A stretch of 64,000 bases of DNA from DAOUKH01 sp965261455 (GCA_965261455.1 OZ253453.1:682001-746000), one strand, 5' to 3'; numbered from the stretch's first letter, positions 24,272-33,775 are shown. The notes: generated by a model not told the origin, from the sequence alone. A program made the numbers and translations.

Positions 24272-25159
24272 ATGACAACGCAGCCGATCAGGGCCTTTCA
24301 ACCGGCCCCCGAGACGGACAGAGATAGCGAACGCCTCGCCGCCTTCTACGAGGAGAACTCCTCGGTGGACTCGATCGTGCGAGCGCTTTCGGCCGAGCGC
24401 GTGGACGTGGCTGGGCTGAGCCCCCGCGACCTCTACACACGCGGCCTGGACTGCCAGAACCTGGGCGGCTTCGCCGTCCTCGAGCACATCGCCGAGATTG
24501 CCGAGAAGCACGGGCGCCTCGACTCCTCGCACCGCGTCATCGACGTGGGCTGCGGCCTGGGAGGCCCGGCGCGCTACTTGGCCGACCGCTTCGGCTGCGC
24601 CGTGGAGGGCGTCGAGCTGCTGCAGCTGCGGGTGGACACCGCCCGGTTGCTATCGCAGATGGTCGGCGGCGCGCGGGCGGTCGACCGCGTGCGGTTCGAG
24701 CAAGGCGAGGCGACTCGCCTGCCCGCGATCGAGGCGACCTACGATCAGGCGTGGGTGCTGGACGTCACGGTCCACGTGCGGGCCAAGGGGGCGATCTTCG
24801 GCGAGATCGCCCGCGTGCTCCGACCCGGTGGACTGCTGGTGCTGCACGACCAGCCTGGGCCGCTGCCCCGGGCCATGGCGCCGCTCACCCGCAAGGCGCC
24901 CTACTACGCGCCCTCGCTGCCCCACCTGCTGCGCTCCGTCGAAGACGCCGGTCTGCGCGTGATCGAGTGGCGGGAGACGACGGAGCTGGTCCGCGGCCAA
25001 CTGGCGGAGCGCCTTGCCTTCCACGAGTCACTCCCCGCCCGTGGCGACAGCGCGTCGCGGCGGCGGCACGAGCGCCGCGTGGCGAGCATCGCGGCCTACG
25101 TCGAGGCACTCTCCGGCGAGGGGCGGACCGGGGTGCTCATCGCCCGCAAGCCGTCGTAG
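24272..25159 (+). CDS. SAM-dependent methyltransferase
   Basis: A 295-residue class I methyltransferase. Motif I is VIDVGCGLGGPARYLADRFG (about residues 90-109), the acidic residue is in VEGVELLQLRV, and motif IV lies around YDQAWVLDVTVHV. The arrangement resembles sterol, gamma-tocopherol and sarcosine-type small-molecule methyltransferases with an N-terminal helical lid. Start ATG 24272 has AGGAGA upstream. No partner gene hints at the acceptor. Confidence 0.82.
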   Translation: MTTQPIRAFQPAPETDRDSERLAAFYEENSSVDSIVRALSAERVDVAGLSPRDLYTRGLDCQNLGGFAVLEHIAEIAEKHGRLDSSHRVIDVGCGLGGPARYLADRFGCAVEGVELLQLRVDTARLLSQMVGGARAVDRVRFEQGEATRLPAIEATYDQAWVLDVTVHVRAKGAIFGEIARVLRPGGLLVLHDQPGPLPRAMAPLTRKAPYYAPSLPHLLRSVEDAGLRVIEWRETTELVRGQLAERLAFHESLPARGDSASRRRHERRVASIAAYVEALSGEGRTGVLIARKPS

Positions 25160-25255
25160 GGCGCCGTCCCGGACGCGTTGACAGCCCGCTTGGGCGATTC
25201 TAGGCTACCTCTGCATTCGGCGGATACTTAGAGACCGCCGCGAGGAGGGCGCCCG

Positions 25256-26251
25256 ATGAGCGACATCGTCGTCGGCATGACATTCCACCCCAACGACGAG
25301 GTGCGACGCATCATTCTTAAGGTGTCGCCCCACTTGCGGCTGCTCGACCTCAGCCGCCTCTGCCGCGAGGAGGCCTCGTCGGAGAAGGCGCGGGCCGAGC
25401 TCGACGAGGCCCTGGCGGACATCGAGGTGCTGTTCATGGGCGCCACGCCCCGTTCGCTGGCCGAGCGCGCGCCCAAGCTGAAGTGGGTCCAGTTCTTGGG
25501 CACCGGCGTCGATCGGCTCGAGCGCGTCGGCCTCTTCAACCAGTCGTTCGTCATCACGAACGTCACGGCCACCAATGCGCTCCCCATCGCCGAGCACTGC
25601 TTCATGTTCATGCTCAATTTCGTGAAGCGGACCAAGCCAACCCTGGCGAATCAGCAGCGGCACGACTACGACCGCTCCCTGCGGCCCGACTTCCTGGAGG
25701 GCAAGACGCTCGGCATCCTGGGCCTGGGCAGCATCGGCCTGGAGACCGCCCGGCTGGGGAAGGCCTTCCGCATGAAGGTCCTGGGAATGCGCCGCAGCAT
25801 CCGCGAGCACCAGCACAACGTCGGGGATATCGACGATCTCTATCCCCCCTCCATGCTGCACGTGCTTCTGGAGCGCAGCGACTTCGTCGTCGACGCGCTG
25901 CCCCTGACGGCGGAGACGACGCACATCCTCGGCGCGCCTGAGTTCAGGGCGATGAAGCGCACCGCCTGCGTCATCAACGTGGGGCGCGGGCCGCAGATCG
26001 ACGAGGCGGCGCTGACCGAGGCGCTCAAGCGAGGGGAGATCGCGGGCGCGGGCCTCGACGTCTTCGAGCAGGAGCCGCTTCCCGCCGACAGCGAGCTGTG
26101 GGACATGGAGAACGTGCTCATCACGCCCCACGTGTCCGGCGACCTCATCGACAACCGCGAGCGGGCGGCCCGCTTCTTCGCCGACAACCTCAGCCGCTAC
26201 CTCGAGGGCGGCTCCTTGCAGAACGTGATCGACCCCAAGCGCGGCTACTAG
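25256..26251 (+). CDS. D-isomer-specific 2-hydroxyacid dehydrogenase
   Basis: A 331-residue NAD-dependent dehydrogenase. The cofactor motif is LGILGLGSIGLETARLG (about residues 153-169). The catalytic triad is the Arg in VINVGRGPQ, the Glu in DVFEQEPLP and the His in NVLITPHVSG, all in standard order. Reduction of a 2-ketoacid such as hydroxypyruvate or glyoxylate is likely, but specificity is open. GAGGAGGGCG before ATG 25256 is a strong SD. Confidence 0.9.
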   Translation: MSDIVVGMTFHPNDEVRRIILKVSPHLRLLDLSRLCREEASSEKARAELDEALADIEVLFMGATPRSLAERAPKLKWVQFLGTGVDRLERVGLFNQSFVITNVTATNALPIAEHCFMFMLNFVKRTKPTLANQQRHDYDRSLRPDFLEGKTLGILGLGSIGLETARLGKAFRMKVLGMRRSIREHQHNVGDIDDLYPPSMLHVLLERSDFVVDALPLTAETTHILGAPEFRAMKRTACVINVGRGPQIDEAALTEALKRGEIAGAGLDVFEQEPLPADSELWDMENVLITPHVSGDLIDNRERAARFFADNLSRYLEGGSLQNVIDPKRGY

Positions 26252-26271
26252 CGGGCTCGCTTGCCCTCAAA

Positions 26272-26577
26272 CATGGGTGGGGCCGGCAGGTCTTGCCTCT
26301 TCTCCCAACTGGAGAAGATTGAGATGAGGGGCCGCCTCGCGGCCACCACAGCCTATCGAAGTCCGCCACCCTCGCGGTCAGTCACCCCAGTTACGTGAGG
26401 CCGGGAGGTCTTGCCTCTTCTCCCAACGGAGACCCTTGCAAAACCGACTGGGGGCGGGGGGGGAGCGGAGGTGGCATTCACTTAAACCTCTCCCCCTCTG
26501 GGGGAGATTGAGAGAGGGCGGGGGAGGCGGGGGCCGCGCGACCTTGCTGAAGCCCGCCCGCCAAGTTACGCAAAGGT
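26272..26577. repeat. cluster of three dispersed repeat types
   Basis: This stretch is built of repeats. 26272-26335 (GGCAGGTCTTGCCTCTTCTC ...) matches the reverse of 42293-42357. 26398-26428 repeats part of it. 26428-26519 is an inverted copy of 7327-7407. 26519-26577 matches the reverse of 58564-58625 (AGACCTTTGCGTAAC ... GGCGGGCGGGCTTCAGC). There is no gene in it. Confidence 0.75.
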
Positions 26578-27738
26578 CTACGTCGGCGCGGCGGGCCGGC
26601 CGGGGCCGACCGTACCGACGTTGTGCATGTCGCGCATCTTGAAGTAGGCCACGGTAGCCATGAGGGTCAGCAGCGCACCCATGCCGAAGACGGTGTAGGA
26701 CGTCGAAGTGAAGTGGGCGATGACGCCGGCGATCAACGCGCCCATCGGCGTGATGCCGAACTCCATCATCAGCACGCTGGCCATCCGTCCCCGCATGCGT
26801 TCCTCGACGTGCGTCTGGACAAGGACGTTGTTGAACGAGAAATAGAACATGCTGAAGCAGCCCGCGAAGAGGTTGGCGACGAACGCGACGGCGTAGGCGG
26901 TCGAGAGTCCGAGAGCCATCACGCTAACCCCGAAGAGCAGCCCGACGACGATGAGCAGCGCCCCACCCCGGCGGATTGGGCCCATCGACGCGAGCCCAAC
27001 CCCGCCGACGAGCGCCCCAATCCCCGCCGCACTCATCAGCAGCCCGAACCCGCCCTCGGACGAGCCCAGCGTCTCCTTGGCAATCACCGGCACCAGGGCG
27101 CTGTAGGGCAGGCCGATTGCGATGGGGAGGATCGCCAGCACGAGAAGGCCCCGCATCGTTCCGCTCTCCCGGACGTACGTCACCCCTCTGCGGAAGTTCT
27201 CCCATGGCGTCTCAGCGCGGGTAACCGGATCGGGCTCGGCGCGGATGGCCATTGCCAGTGTGCTGAGCAGGCAGCCGGCGTAAACGAAGATGAGGATTAC
27301 ATAGATCGAGGTGAAGCCGAGAAAAGCCAACAGAAGCCCACCGACGGTCGGCCCCAGGGCACGGGAGACGTTGAAGCCCAGGGAGTTGAGCGCGATGGCG
27401 TTCATCAAGTCATTGCGGGGCACAAGGCTGGGAACCATCGCCTGGCGAGCGGGATTGCTGAGGGAGAACGAGGTGCCCCATACGACTATCAGTAGGTAGA
27501 TGTGCCACAGCGCGAGCATGTCGTTCAAGGCTAGGAGAAGCATGGTTGTCGCGGTGAGTATGGGTGCAATCTGGGCCACGGCGAGCAGCAGCCGACGGTC
27601 GACCCGGTCGGCGAGCACACCGGCGAGCGGGCTCATGATGAGGTTGGGAATGGAGCGGATGCCGAAGAGCGCCGCGACGGCAAGGACGTCGCCGTCGAGG
27701 TCTTCAAGGATGTACCAACTAAGGGCGACCATCTCCAT
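26578..27738 (-). CDS. MFS transporter, N-terminus problematic
   Basis: At least 386 residues with about 11-12 hydrophobic helices. It has the MFS loop motif GVLADRVDRRLLL after the second helix, as in MFS_3/enterobactin-exporter-like proteins. The first ATG is 27738 (MEMVALSWYILED), but the frame upstream clearly encodes the usual first part (LRHRDYRLLIAGVLGASAGQW), open back to 27924 without any ATG, GTG or TTG. Either a CTG (27780 or 27762) is used, or the original start was lost. An efflux role is likely; the substrate is unknown. Confidence 0.75.
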   Translation of the reverse strand: MEMVALSWYILEDLDGDVLAVAALFGIRSIPNLIMSPLAGVLADRVDRRLLLAVAQIAPILTATTMLLLALNDMLALWHIYLLIVVWGTSFSLSNPARQAMVPSLVPRNDLMNAIALNSLGFNVSRALGPTVGGLLLAFLGFTSIYVILIFVYAGCLLSTLAMAIRAEPDPVTRAETPWENFRRGVTYVRESGTMRGLLVLAILPIAIGLPYSALVPVIAKETLGSSEGGFGLLMSAAGIGALVGGVGLASMGPIRRGGALLIVVGLLFGVSVMALGLSTAYAVAFVANLFAGCFSMFYFSFNNVLVQTHVEERMRGRMASVLMMEFGITPMGALIAGVIAHFTSTSYTVFGMGALLTLMATVAYFKMRDMHNVGTVGPGRPAAPT

Positions 27739-27924
27739 CCACTGACCGGCGCTCGCCCCCAGGACACCGGCGATGAGCAGGCGGTAGTCGCGGTGGCGGA
27801 GGGTGCGGAACGTGTCGCGGCGAGACGTGCCGGACTCGGCCCTAGGCCGGTCCCGTCTGGGAGGTCGCTTGGCGGATCGCGGGGTTTCCGTTGGTTTCGA
27901 TCCCGGAAGCGCAAGGGCGCACCG

Positions 27925-28624
27925 TCATAGATTCGGCGGGGCCGTGGACGCGCGGAGAATTGAACGTAGCGGGTACCTTAGCCCGTCGGTGAAGGGCGTT
28001 CAAGGCGTCGGGGCAGCCGTGACATCCGCCCCTTCCCCATCCCCGCCCCCACCTCCTACCATGTCCCCATGCACACCCAGCCCAGCGGTGTCGGCCAACC
28101 ACCGAGCCTCGTTACTTGCGGGAGTAGCCGGTTGGCCATGGGCGCGCGCAACAAGCCGTGGGAACTCCGCCCGAGCCGGTTCAGGCGAGGCTGCCTCCCG
28201 GAATTCATGCGCGTGGACACACCGAGCGCCGGTCGTCGAGCCCTGCGTGTCACCTATGGTGAGATGCTCGCCGGGTCCGACGACGAGAACCTTTCTCGGC
28301 GCTTGAGCGAGGCGAAACCGGCATGCAACGGTCGCCTTGAAGAACTCCTTGACGCCATTGCGTCCATGTGGCGGCGGGAGTTGGAAAGAGAGATGAGGAG
28401 AGCAAGCTTGGCCTCTTGATCCTGCCGAGCCTGCGGGACTGGCCGCCCTCTCCGGCGCGCCGGCCGCTCCTCTCAATCTTTAAATGGGATCACCCCCTTG
28501 GCCCCCGTGCGCCTTCCGCCAGACCAAACACGAGGCGCCAACCATGTTGGGACCCTTGCACAACCCGCCCGTCATCGTCATGTCCCCGAATGGGAAACCC
28601 TCATCTGTAAGAACGGGGCGGTGC
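27925..28624. other. gap of about 700 bp without a supported gene
   Basis: It contains a dispersed repeat at 28023-28072 (CATCCGCCCCTTCCCCATCC ... ATGTCCCCATGC), whose inverse lies at 42858-42906. A plus-strand frame at 28069-28419 has no Shine-Dalgarno site or recognisable motif and starts inside the repeat, so I do not call it. Confidence 0.5.
28023..28072 (+). repeat. dispersed 50-bp repeat
   Basis: It matches the reverse strand of 42858-42906 at most positions, ending in TACCATGTCCCCATGC in both copies. Confidence 0.65.
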
Positions 28625-28630
28625 TACAAT
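28625..28630 (+). promoter_or_regulatory. -10 box of the zinc-ribbon gene
   Basis: TACAAT, 66 bp before the preferred TTG start at 28696. Confidence 0.35.
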
Positions 28631-28695
28631 CAGGGTGCGGCGGCTTGACGTAAGGGCGCCGCGCCATGAACGGCCGCCGCTTGGAGGAACCGCAC

Positions 28696-29136
28696 TTGAA
28701 TTGCCCAAGGGACGGAATGACGCTCGCGGTCGTGGACAACCGCGGTATCGAGGTCGACCGGTGCGGCCAATGCAAGGGCCTCTGGCTCGACTACGAAGAG
28801 CTCGGCATGCTCGAGGACAAGGTCTTCGACTTAGGCGATCTGAAGGGCTCCACGGTCTATAGTCCCCGGACGGTGGAGCGCGCCTGCCCCCGCTGCGGCA
28901 AGGAGCTCATCGAGTTCCAATATCACGGCAGCCGGACGGAGCTCGACATGTGCCCCGACCACCACGGCTTTTGGCTCGACGAGGGCGAGGACAAGCAAGT
29001 CCTCGACTACATGCGGGAGCGCAAGCAGAGCCTCGGCCGTATCGCCGCCGCGGAGCGGAGTTGGCACGCGGCGAAGCGGGGCGGGGGCCGCGAGTCCATC
29101 TTCGGCAAGATCAAGCGCTTTCTGGGGATGTCCTAG
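28696..29136 (+). CDS. zinc-ribbon (zf-TFIIB family) protein
   Basis: A 146-residue protein with two zf-TFIIB units. The first has CPRD...DRCGQCKGLWLDYEEL (about residues 3-40) and the second CPRCGKEL...DMCPDHHGFWLDEGE (about 65-104), followed by a basic helical tail. The family is small and of unknown function, presumably nucleic-acid or protein binding. GGAGG at 28683-28687 points to TTG 28696 and gives the family-typical N-terminus NCPRDG; ATG 28666 in the same frame would put that SD inside the gene. Confidence 0.75.
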   Translation: MNCPRDGMTLAVVDNRGIEVDRCGQCKGLWLDYEELGMLEDKVFDLGDLKGSTVYSPRTVERACPRCGKELIEFQYHGSRTELDMCPDHHGFWLDEGEDKQVLDYMRERKQSLGRIAAAERSWHAAKRGGGRESIFGKIKRFLGMS

Positions 29137-29158
29137 GCCGGGGACCACGGCCCGCCCC

Positions 29159-30385
29159 ATGCCGTCCACGCCGCAGCCCGCGCTCGCCGGCGTCCGCGTT
29201 CTCGATCTTACCTACGGCGTCGCGGGCCCGTTCGCGACCAAGATCATGGCCGCCCTCGGCGCCGAGGTGGTGAAGATCGAGGCGCCCGACGGCGGCGACC
29301 CGACGCGGCGGCTCGGCCCGTTCGACGGCGACCGCCCCCATCCAGAGCGCAGCGGCCTGTTCCTCGACCTCAATGCGGGGAAGAAGAGCGTGACCCTCGA
29401 CCTGCACACGGCAACGGGGGCGGCCCTGGCGCGGAGGCTCGCCACGGGGGCCGACATCGTCGTCGAGGCGTTCCCTCCGGGGGAGGCCGAGCGCCTCGGA
29501 CTGGGCTACGAGGCGCTGTCGGCGGAGAACCCGGAGCTGACCTACGTGTCGGTGAGCAATTTAGGGGCCGTCGGCCCCTACAGCGACTTCCTGGGCTCCG
29601 ACCTCACGCTGTACGCGATGGGCGGCGAGATGTACGGGACTGGCATGCCCGGGGAACCGCCGGTGCGCCTGCCGGAGTACACCACGGCCTACCAGGCGGG
29701 GAACTTGGCGGCAACGGCCGGGCTGATCGGCTACTACGGCGCCCAACGTAACCGCGCCGGTCAGGCCGTCGAGGTCTCGATCTTCGAGAGCGCTGTCCAC
29801 AGCGCGGACCGCCGTCTCCAGTACGTCATGTCCTACGCCTACAGCGGCGAAAAGAACACGAGAAACGACAACCATTGGGCGCTCTACCCCACCGGCGTCT
29901 ATCCGTGCAAGGACGGATTCTTCGACATCCACGGGGGCGGGCCGCAGTTCTTCCACCGCACCTGCCGCATGCTTGGCATGCCGGAGCTGCTTGACGACCC
30001 GCGCTTCAGCCGCCCGCTCGACCTAATCGACCCGCAGCGCAAGGACGAGTTCGACGCCATCTTCCTCCCCTGGGTCATCGACCGGACCAAGGAGGAGTGC
30101 CTCGCCGCGACGCGGAGCAACTCAGTGTACGGCTCCCCTATCTTCACGCCGGAGGACGTCTTCCACGACACGCACTTCGCAGCGCGGGGTTTCTTCACTG
30201 AGGTCGAGCATCCGGGGCTGGGGCGTCCGATCACGGTCCCCGGCGAGCCGGTGAAGATAGCCGGCTCGGCGTGGGCGACCCTACCCGCGCCCACGCTGGG
30301 GCAACATAACGAGGAGATCCTCGTGGGGCGGCTCGGACTGGAGCGCGAGACTCTAACCGCGCTGCGTCGGCGGGGCGTGGCATGA
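29159..30385 (+). CDS. CaiB/BaiF (class III) CoA-transferase
   Basis: A 408-residue family member: VRVLDLTYGVAGPFATKIMAALGAEVVKIE at the N-terminus, RSGLFLDLNAGKKSVTLDL, and the late GQHNEEIL block, all in place. The aspartate nucleophile is expected in the segment after YTTAYQAGNLAATAGLIGY. Its stop overlaps the next CaiB gene by 4 bp (ATGA). The pair therefore may form a heteromeric transferase, paralleling the fused pair at 620-3031 (inference). The substrate is unknown. Confidence 0.88.
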   Translation: MPSTPQPALAGVRVLDLTYGVAGPFATKIMAALGAEVVKIEAPDGGDPTRRLGPFDGDRPHPERSGLFLDLNAGKKSVTLDLHTATGAALARRLATGADIVVEAFPPGEAERLGLGYEALSAENPELTYVSVSNLGAVGPYSDFLGSDLTLYAMGGEMYGTGMPGEPPVRLPEYTTAYQAGNLAATAGLIGYYGAQRNRAGQAVEVSIFESAVHSADRRLQYVMSYAYSGEKNTRNDNHWALYPTGVYPCKDGFFDIHGGGPQFFHRTCRMLGMPELLDDPRFSRPLDLIDPQRKDEFDAIFLPWVIDRTKEECLAATRSNSVYGSPIFTPEDVFHDTHFAARGFFTEVEHPGLGRPITVPGEPVKIAGSAWATLPAPTLGQHNEEILVGRLGLERETLTALRRRGVA

Positions 30386-31680
30386 AGCCGCCGCTCGATG
30401 GTATGCGCGTGCTTGACTTCACCGCCGTCATCGGCGCGCCTTACGGCACAATGATGCTCGCCGGCATGGGCGCCGAGGTCATCCGCCTCGAATCGCGGCA
30501 ACGCTTCCCTCCCACCACCAGAGGGACCGCGATCCGTCCGGTGAAGGAGCTCGTCCCGTCCATGGGGCCGGTGGGACGGGGCTACCCGGACTTCGACCCC
30601 GGCGAGCGGCCCTGGAACCGCTTCGCCCTCTTCAATTGCCACGCCCACAGCAAGCTCAGCGCCACCGCCGATCTCAGCACGCCGCGCGGGGTCGAGACGG
30701 CCAAGGACCTGATCGCGTTGAGCGACGTGCTCGTGGAGAATCAGCCGGGTGTGCTGGAGCGTTACGGGCTGGGCTACGAGGAGGCGCGGAAGGTGCGGCC
30801 CGACCTCATCTGGATGTCTATCTCCGGCATGGGGGCGTCGGGTCCCTACCGCGACCTGCGGGGCTACGGAGGCCATTTCGAGAACCTGGCCGGCGTGTCC
30901 TGGCTGCGGGGCAGCCCGAACAACCATCCGCTCTCGAATACGACGGTCGTCGCCTCCGATCCGGCGTCGGGCGCCGCGCTGGCGTGGCTTGCCGCGACCC
31001 TCGTCCACCGGCGGGCCTTGACGGGCGAGGGGCGGTACGTCGACATGTCCATGGCCGAGCTCTACCTCCATCAACTTGCCCCCGCCTATCTGGACTACGC
31101 CATGAACGGGCGGGTGCAGCGGACGCTGGGCAACCGTCATCCCTACCACGCGCCCCACGGTGTCTATCCCTGCGCCGGTGACGACTCCTGGGTCGCGCTT
31201 TCGGTGACCAACGACGCAGAATGGCGGGCGCTGCGGAAGGTGATGGGCGACCCGCCGTGGGCACGCTCGCGCAGCTACGCCGACGGGTATCGCAGGTCTC
31301 GCCGCAACGAGGAGCTCGACCGGCGGCTGGCGCTGTGGACCAGGGGCTGGGAGCACGTCGAACTGCAGAACGCGCTCCAGGCCGCCGGCGTGCCCGCGGG
31401 TGCGGTGCTCGACGATGCCGAGATCTACGACGACCCTCACCTGCGGCAGCGGGGCTTCTACCGGCGCATCGAGCACGCCGAGGCCGGCGTCCACGACTAC
31501 CCGTTCGAGCTGTGGCGGATGTCGAAGACCGGCTTCGAGCTTCGCGGCCCGCCGCCGCTGCTGGGTGAACATAACGGTTATTGCTATCACGAGCTGCTGG
31601 GCCTCTCGGACGAGGAGTACCGCAGACTCGAAGCGGCGGGGCACATCGGGATGGACTACGTGGAGCCCCCTGCCAAGTAG
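30382..31680 (+). CDS. CaiB/BaiF (class III) CoA-transferase, second of a pair
   Basis: A 432-residue protein opening with MRVLDFTAVIGAPYGTMMLAGMGAEVIRLE and carrying FNCHAHSKLSATADLSTPRG and the C-terminal GEHNGYCYHELLGL. It is coupled to the upstream paralogue by a 4-bp overlap. It is somewhat longer than typical members because of an insert after the first beta-alpha unit (about residues 45-75). Its end overlaps the convergent MFS gene by 25 bp. Confidence 0.88.
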   Translation: MKPPLDGMRVLDFTAVIGAPYGTMMLAGMGAEVIRLESRQRFPPTTRGTAIRPVKELVPSMGPVGRGYPDFDPGERPWNRFALFNCHAHSKLSATADLSTPRGVETAKDLIALSDVLVENQPGVLERYGLGYEEARKVRPDLIWMSISGMGASGPYRDLRGYGGHFENLAGVSWLRGSPNNHPLSNTTVVASDPASGAALAWLAATLVHRRALTGEGRYVDMSMAELYLHQLAPAYLDYAMNGRVQRTLGNRHPYHAPHGVYPCAGDDSWVALSVTNDAEWRALRKVMGDPPWARSRSYADGYRRSRRNEELDRRLALWTRGWEHVELQNALQAAGVPAGAVLDDAEIYDDPHLRQRGFYRRIEHAEAGVHDYPFELWRMSKTGFELRGPPPLLGEHNGYCYHELLGLSDEEYRRLEAAGHIGMDYVEPPAK

Positions 31681-32963
31681 CGCGGGCGCTTGGGCTTGGG
31701 GCGCGGCGTGAAGAGGATGATCGTGGCCGAGGCGGCTGTCGCGGCGAGGAAGGCCCACATCGCGAGGTCGTAGCTACCCGTCCGGTCGTAGATGAGCCCG
31801 GTGGTGACGGGGCCGACCATGATGCCGATGATCACCACCGTGTTGATCATGCCGCCGATGGTGGCGAAGAAGCGCAACCCGAAGTAGTCGGCCCGAAGCG
31901 CCGTGATCATGGTGGCCCCGCCGCCGCCCCAGGCGACGGCGTAGACGAGCACGAAGGCGATGAGCTGCCAGAACTCGTGGGCGTTTAACAGAATCACCAG
32001 TGCCCCGATTTGCACCAGGCCGAGTGCGGCGGCGAGCCGGTTCTTCCTGACGCGGTCGGTGACCGCGCCCAGGGCGAGCCGGCAGGGGATGGTGGCCACG
32101 GCGAAGATGCTCAACAGCACCGCCGCCTGCGCGGCGGAGAAGTCTTTGGTCTCGATGAGCCGTATGAAGTGTATCGAGATGGAGGCGACGACGAACATGC
32201 GCAGCCCAAACCAGAACACGATGCCCCAAAAGGCCAACGAGCCCAGCGCCTCACGAGGAGTGAGGTCGACGGTCGGCGTGACGGCGCGCGTGCCGGGCCG
32301 TTCTTCCGGGGGTGGTCCTCCGTCGGGGACCAGCCCTTCGTCCGCGGGGCGGTTGCGCATCAGGAAGAGCGCGACGGGAAAGCCGACGACGATAATCACG
32401 ACAGCCGCAGCGCGGGCCGCGACTCGCCAGTCGTACGCGTCGATGAAGTACTGGAGGAAAGAGACCAGGAGGCCGCCGACGCCGAAGCCAACCGTCGCAA
32501 TGGAGAGGGCGACGGCCCGGCGGCGATGGAACCAGTGGCTCACCGCCGTGGCGGTGGAGGCGAAGACGCCCATATTCACGCCTGGAGAGATGACGGCCGC
32601 GACCGCGATGAAGACGACGAGGAGGCTGGGCGCGAGGCTGAGGAGGAAGAACCCGGCGGCGAAGAGGGGGATGCCCGCCAGCATCACCCGCCGCGAGCCG
32701 AAGCGGTCGACAAGGTACCCGATGAGGGGGCCGAGGACCGCCTCACTGCCGGCGGCGGCGGTGAAGACGAGCGTAGCCGTCGCGTAGCCAACGTCGAACT
32801 CCTTGGCGAGGGGTCCCAGGAAGGCCGCGAAGCCGTGGATGTAGAAACCGCCGGCGAGGGTGCTGAGCACGGAGCCGGCGGCGACCACCCACCAGCCGTA
32901 GAAGACGGGACGCCCGTGGAACGTGATCTCAGGCGGTCCGAGCCGCCGTCGCCGTTGTTCCAA
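31656..32963 (-). CDS. MFS transporter (monocarboxylate/OFA type)
   Basis: A 435-residue protein with about 12 hydrophobic helices. It opens GWWVVAAGSVLSTLAGGFYIHGFAAFLGPL and has the inter-helix motif YLVDRFGSRRVM and a central acidic/Pro-rich loop at about residues 205-230. The order resembles oxalate/formate or monocarboxylate carriers. The position next to a CoA-transferase pair suggests import of an organic acid that those enzymes activate (inference). Convergent overlap of 25 bp with the CoA-transferase. Confidence 0.85.
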   Translation of the reverse strand: MEQRRRRLGPPEITFHGRPVFYGWWVVAAGSVLSTLAGGFYIHGFAAFLGPLAKEFDVGYATATLVFTAAAGSEAVLGPLIGYLVDRFGSRRVMLAGIPLFAAGFFLLSLAPSLLVVFIAVAAVISPGVNMGVFASTATAVSHWFHRRRAVALSIATVGFGVGGLLVSFLQYFIDAYDWRVAARAAAVVIIVVGFPVALFLMRNRPADEGLVPDGGPPPEERPGTRAVTPTVDLTPREALGSLAFWGIVFWFGLRMFVVASISIHFIRLIETKDFSAAQAAVLLSIFAVATIPCRLALGAVTDRVRKNRLAAALGLVQIGALVILLNAHEFWQLIAFVLVYAVAWGGGGATMITALRADYFGLRFFATIGGMINTVVIIGIMVGPVTTGLIYDRTGSYDLAMWAFLAATAASATIILFTPRPKPKRPRYLAGGST

Positions 32964-33112
32964 GCGGCGCGCCTCCTCAGTTCAGGCGATGGTTTGCAGA
33001 AGCAGCGAGCCTAGCACGGCGCCCGGCTCGCCCTGTACAGGATTCGATGGCTGAAGGTACCATAGACCGCGCCCGCGGCTCGCGGCAATCACCATCGCCC
33101 CGGAGGCCTCTT

Positions 33113-33775
33113 TTGAGCGATCGCGTCCTCTCCTTCATCGGCGGCACCGGACCGGAGGGTCTGGGCCTGGCGATCCGTTTCGCCCACGCCGGCTACCCCA
33201 TCATCATCGGCTCACGGAAACAGGAGCGCGCCGACGAAGCGGCCCGGACCGTGCTGGAAGCCGTCCCGGGCGGCAACGTCCGCGGGATGGAAAACGAGGC
33301 CGCGGTCGCCGCCGGCGGCGTCATCTTCATCACCATCCCTTACAACGGACAGCGGCCCACCCTGGAATCGCTGCACGAGGTCATCGGCGACAAGATCGTC
33401 ATCAACACCGTCGTCCCTCTGGCCTTCGAGAAGGGCAAGCCGGTGCGGTACATGGACCTCGAGGACAACTCGGCGGCCGAGGAGTCGCAGAAGCTTGCTC
33501 CCAACGCCCGTGTCGCCGGCGCCTTCCAGAACCTGAGCGCGCCCGCGCTGATGGACTTGAGCGAGACCGTCTCCGCCGACGTGATCGTGTGCAGCGACGA
33601 CGCGGACGCGAAGGCCATGGCGATGGAGCTTTCGGAGAAGATCGAGGGCGTCCGCGGCGTCGACGGCGGCGCGCTGGAGAACTCGCGCTACGTCGAGTCG
33701 ATCACCGCGCTCCTACTCAACATAAACCGGCGCTACAAGGGCGCACATTCCATGGTCAAGATATCCGGCGTCTAG
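33113..33775 (+). CDS. npdG: F420H2:NADP oxidoreductase (NADPH-dependent F420 reductase)
   Basis: A 220-residue Rossmann protein. SDRVLSFIGGTGPEGLGLAIRFAHAG holds the NADP motif, IGSRKQERA the phosphate-binding Ser-Arg, and NTVVPLAFEKGKP the F420 side. It transfers hydride between NADPH and coenzyme F420. A frame opens at 33047, but GGAGG at 33102-33106 marks TTG 33113, which also gives the family N-terminus. The next gene makes the F420 polyglutamate tail, so this is a small F420 operon serving LLM-type enzymes such as that at 18033. Confidence 0.88.
   Translation: MSDRVLSFIGGTGPEGLGLAIRFAHAGYPIIIGSRKQERADEAARTVLEAVPGGNVRGMENEAAVAAGGVIFITIPYNGQRPTLESLHEVIGDKIVINTVVPLAFEKGKPVRYMDLEDNSAAEESQKLAPNARVAGAFQNLSAPALMDLSETVSADVIVCSDDADAKAMAMELSEKIEGVRGVDGGALENSRYVESITALLLNINRRYKGAHSMVKISGV

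Noticed and set aside
28069..28419. Plus-strand frame of 116 codons in the gap after the MFS gene
   Set aside because: It begins inside a dispersed repeat, has no ribosome site and no recognisable features.
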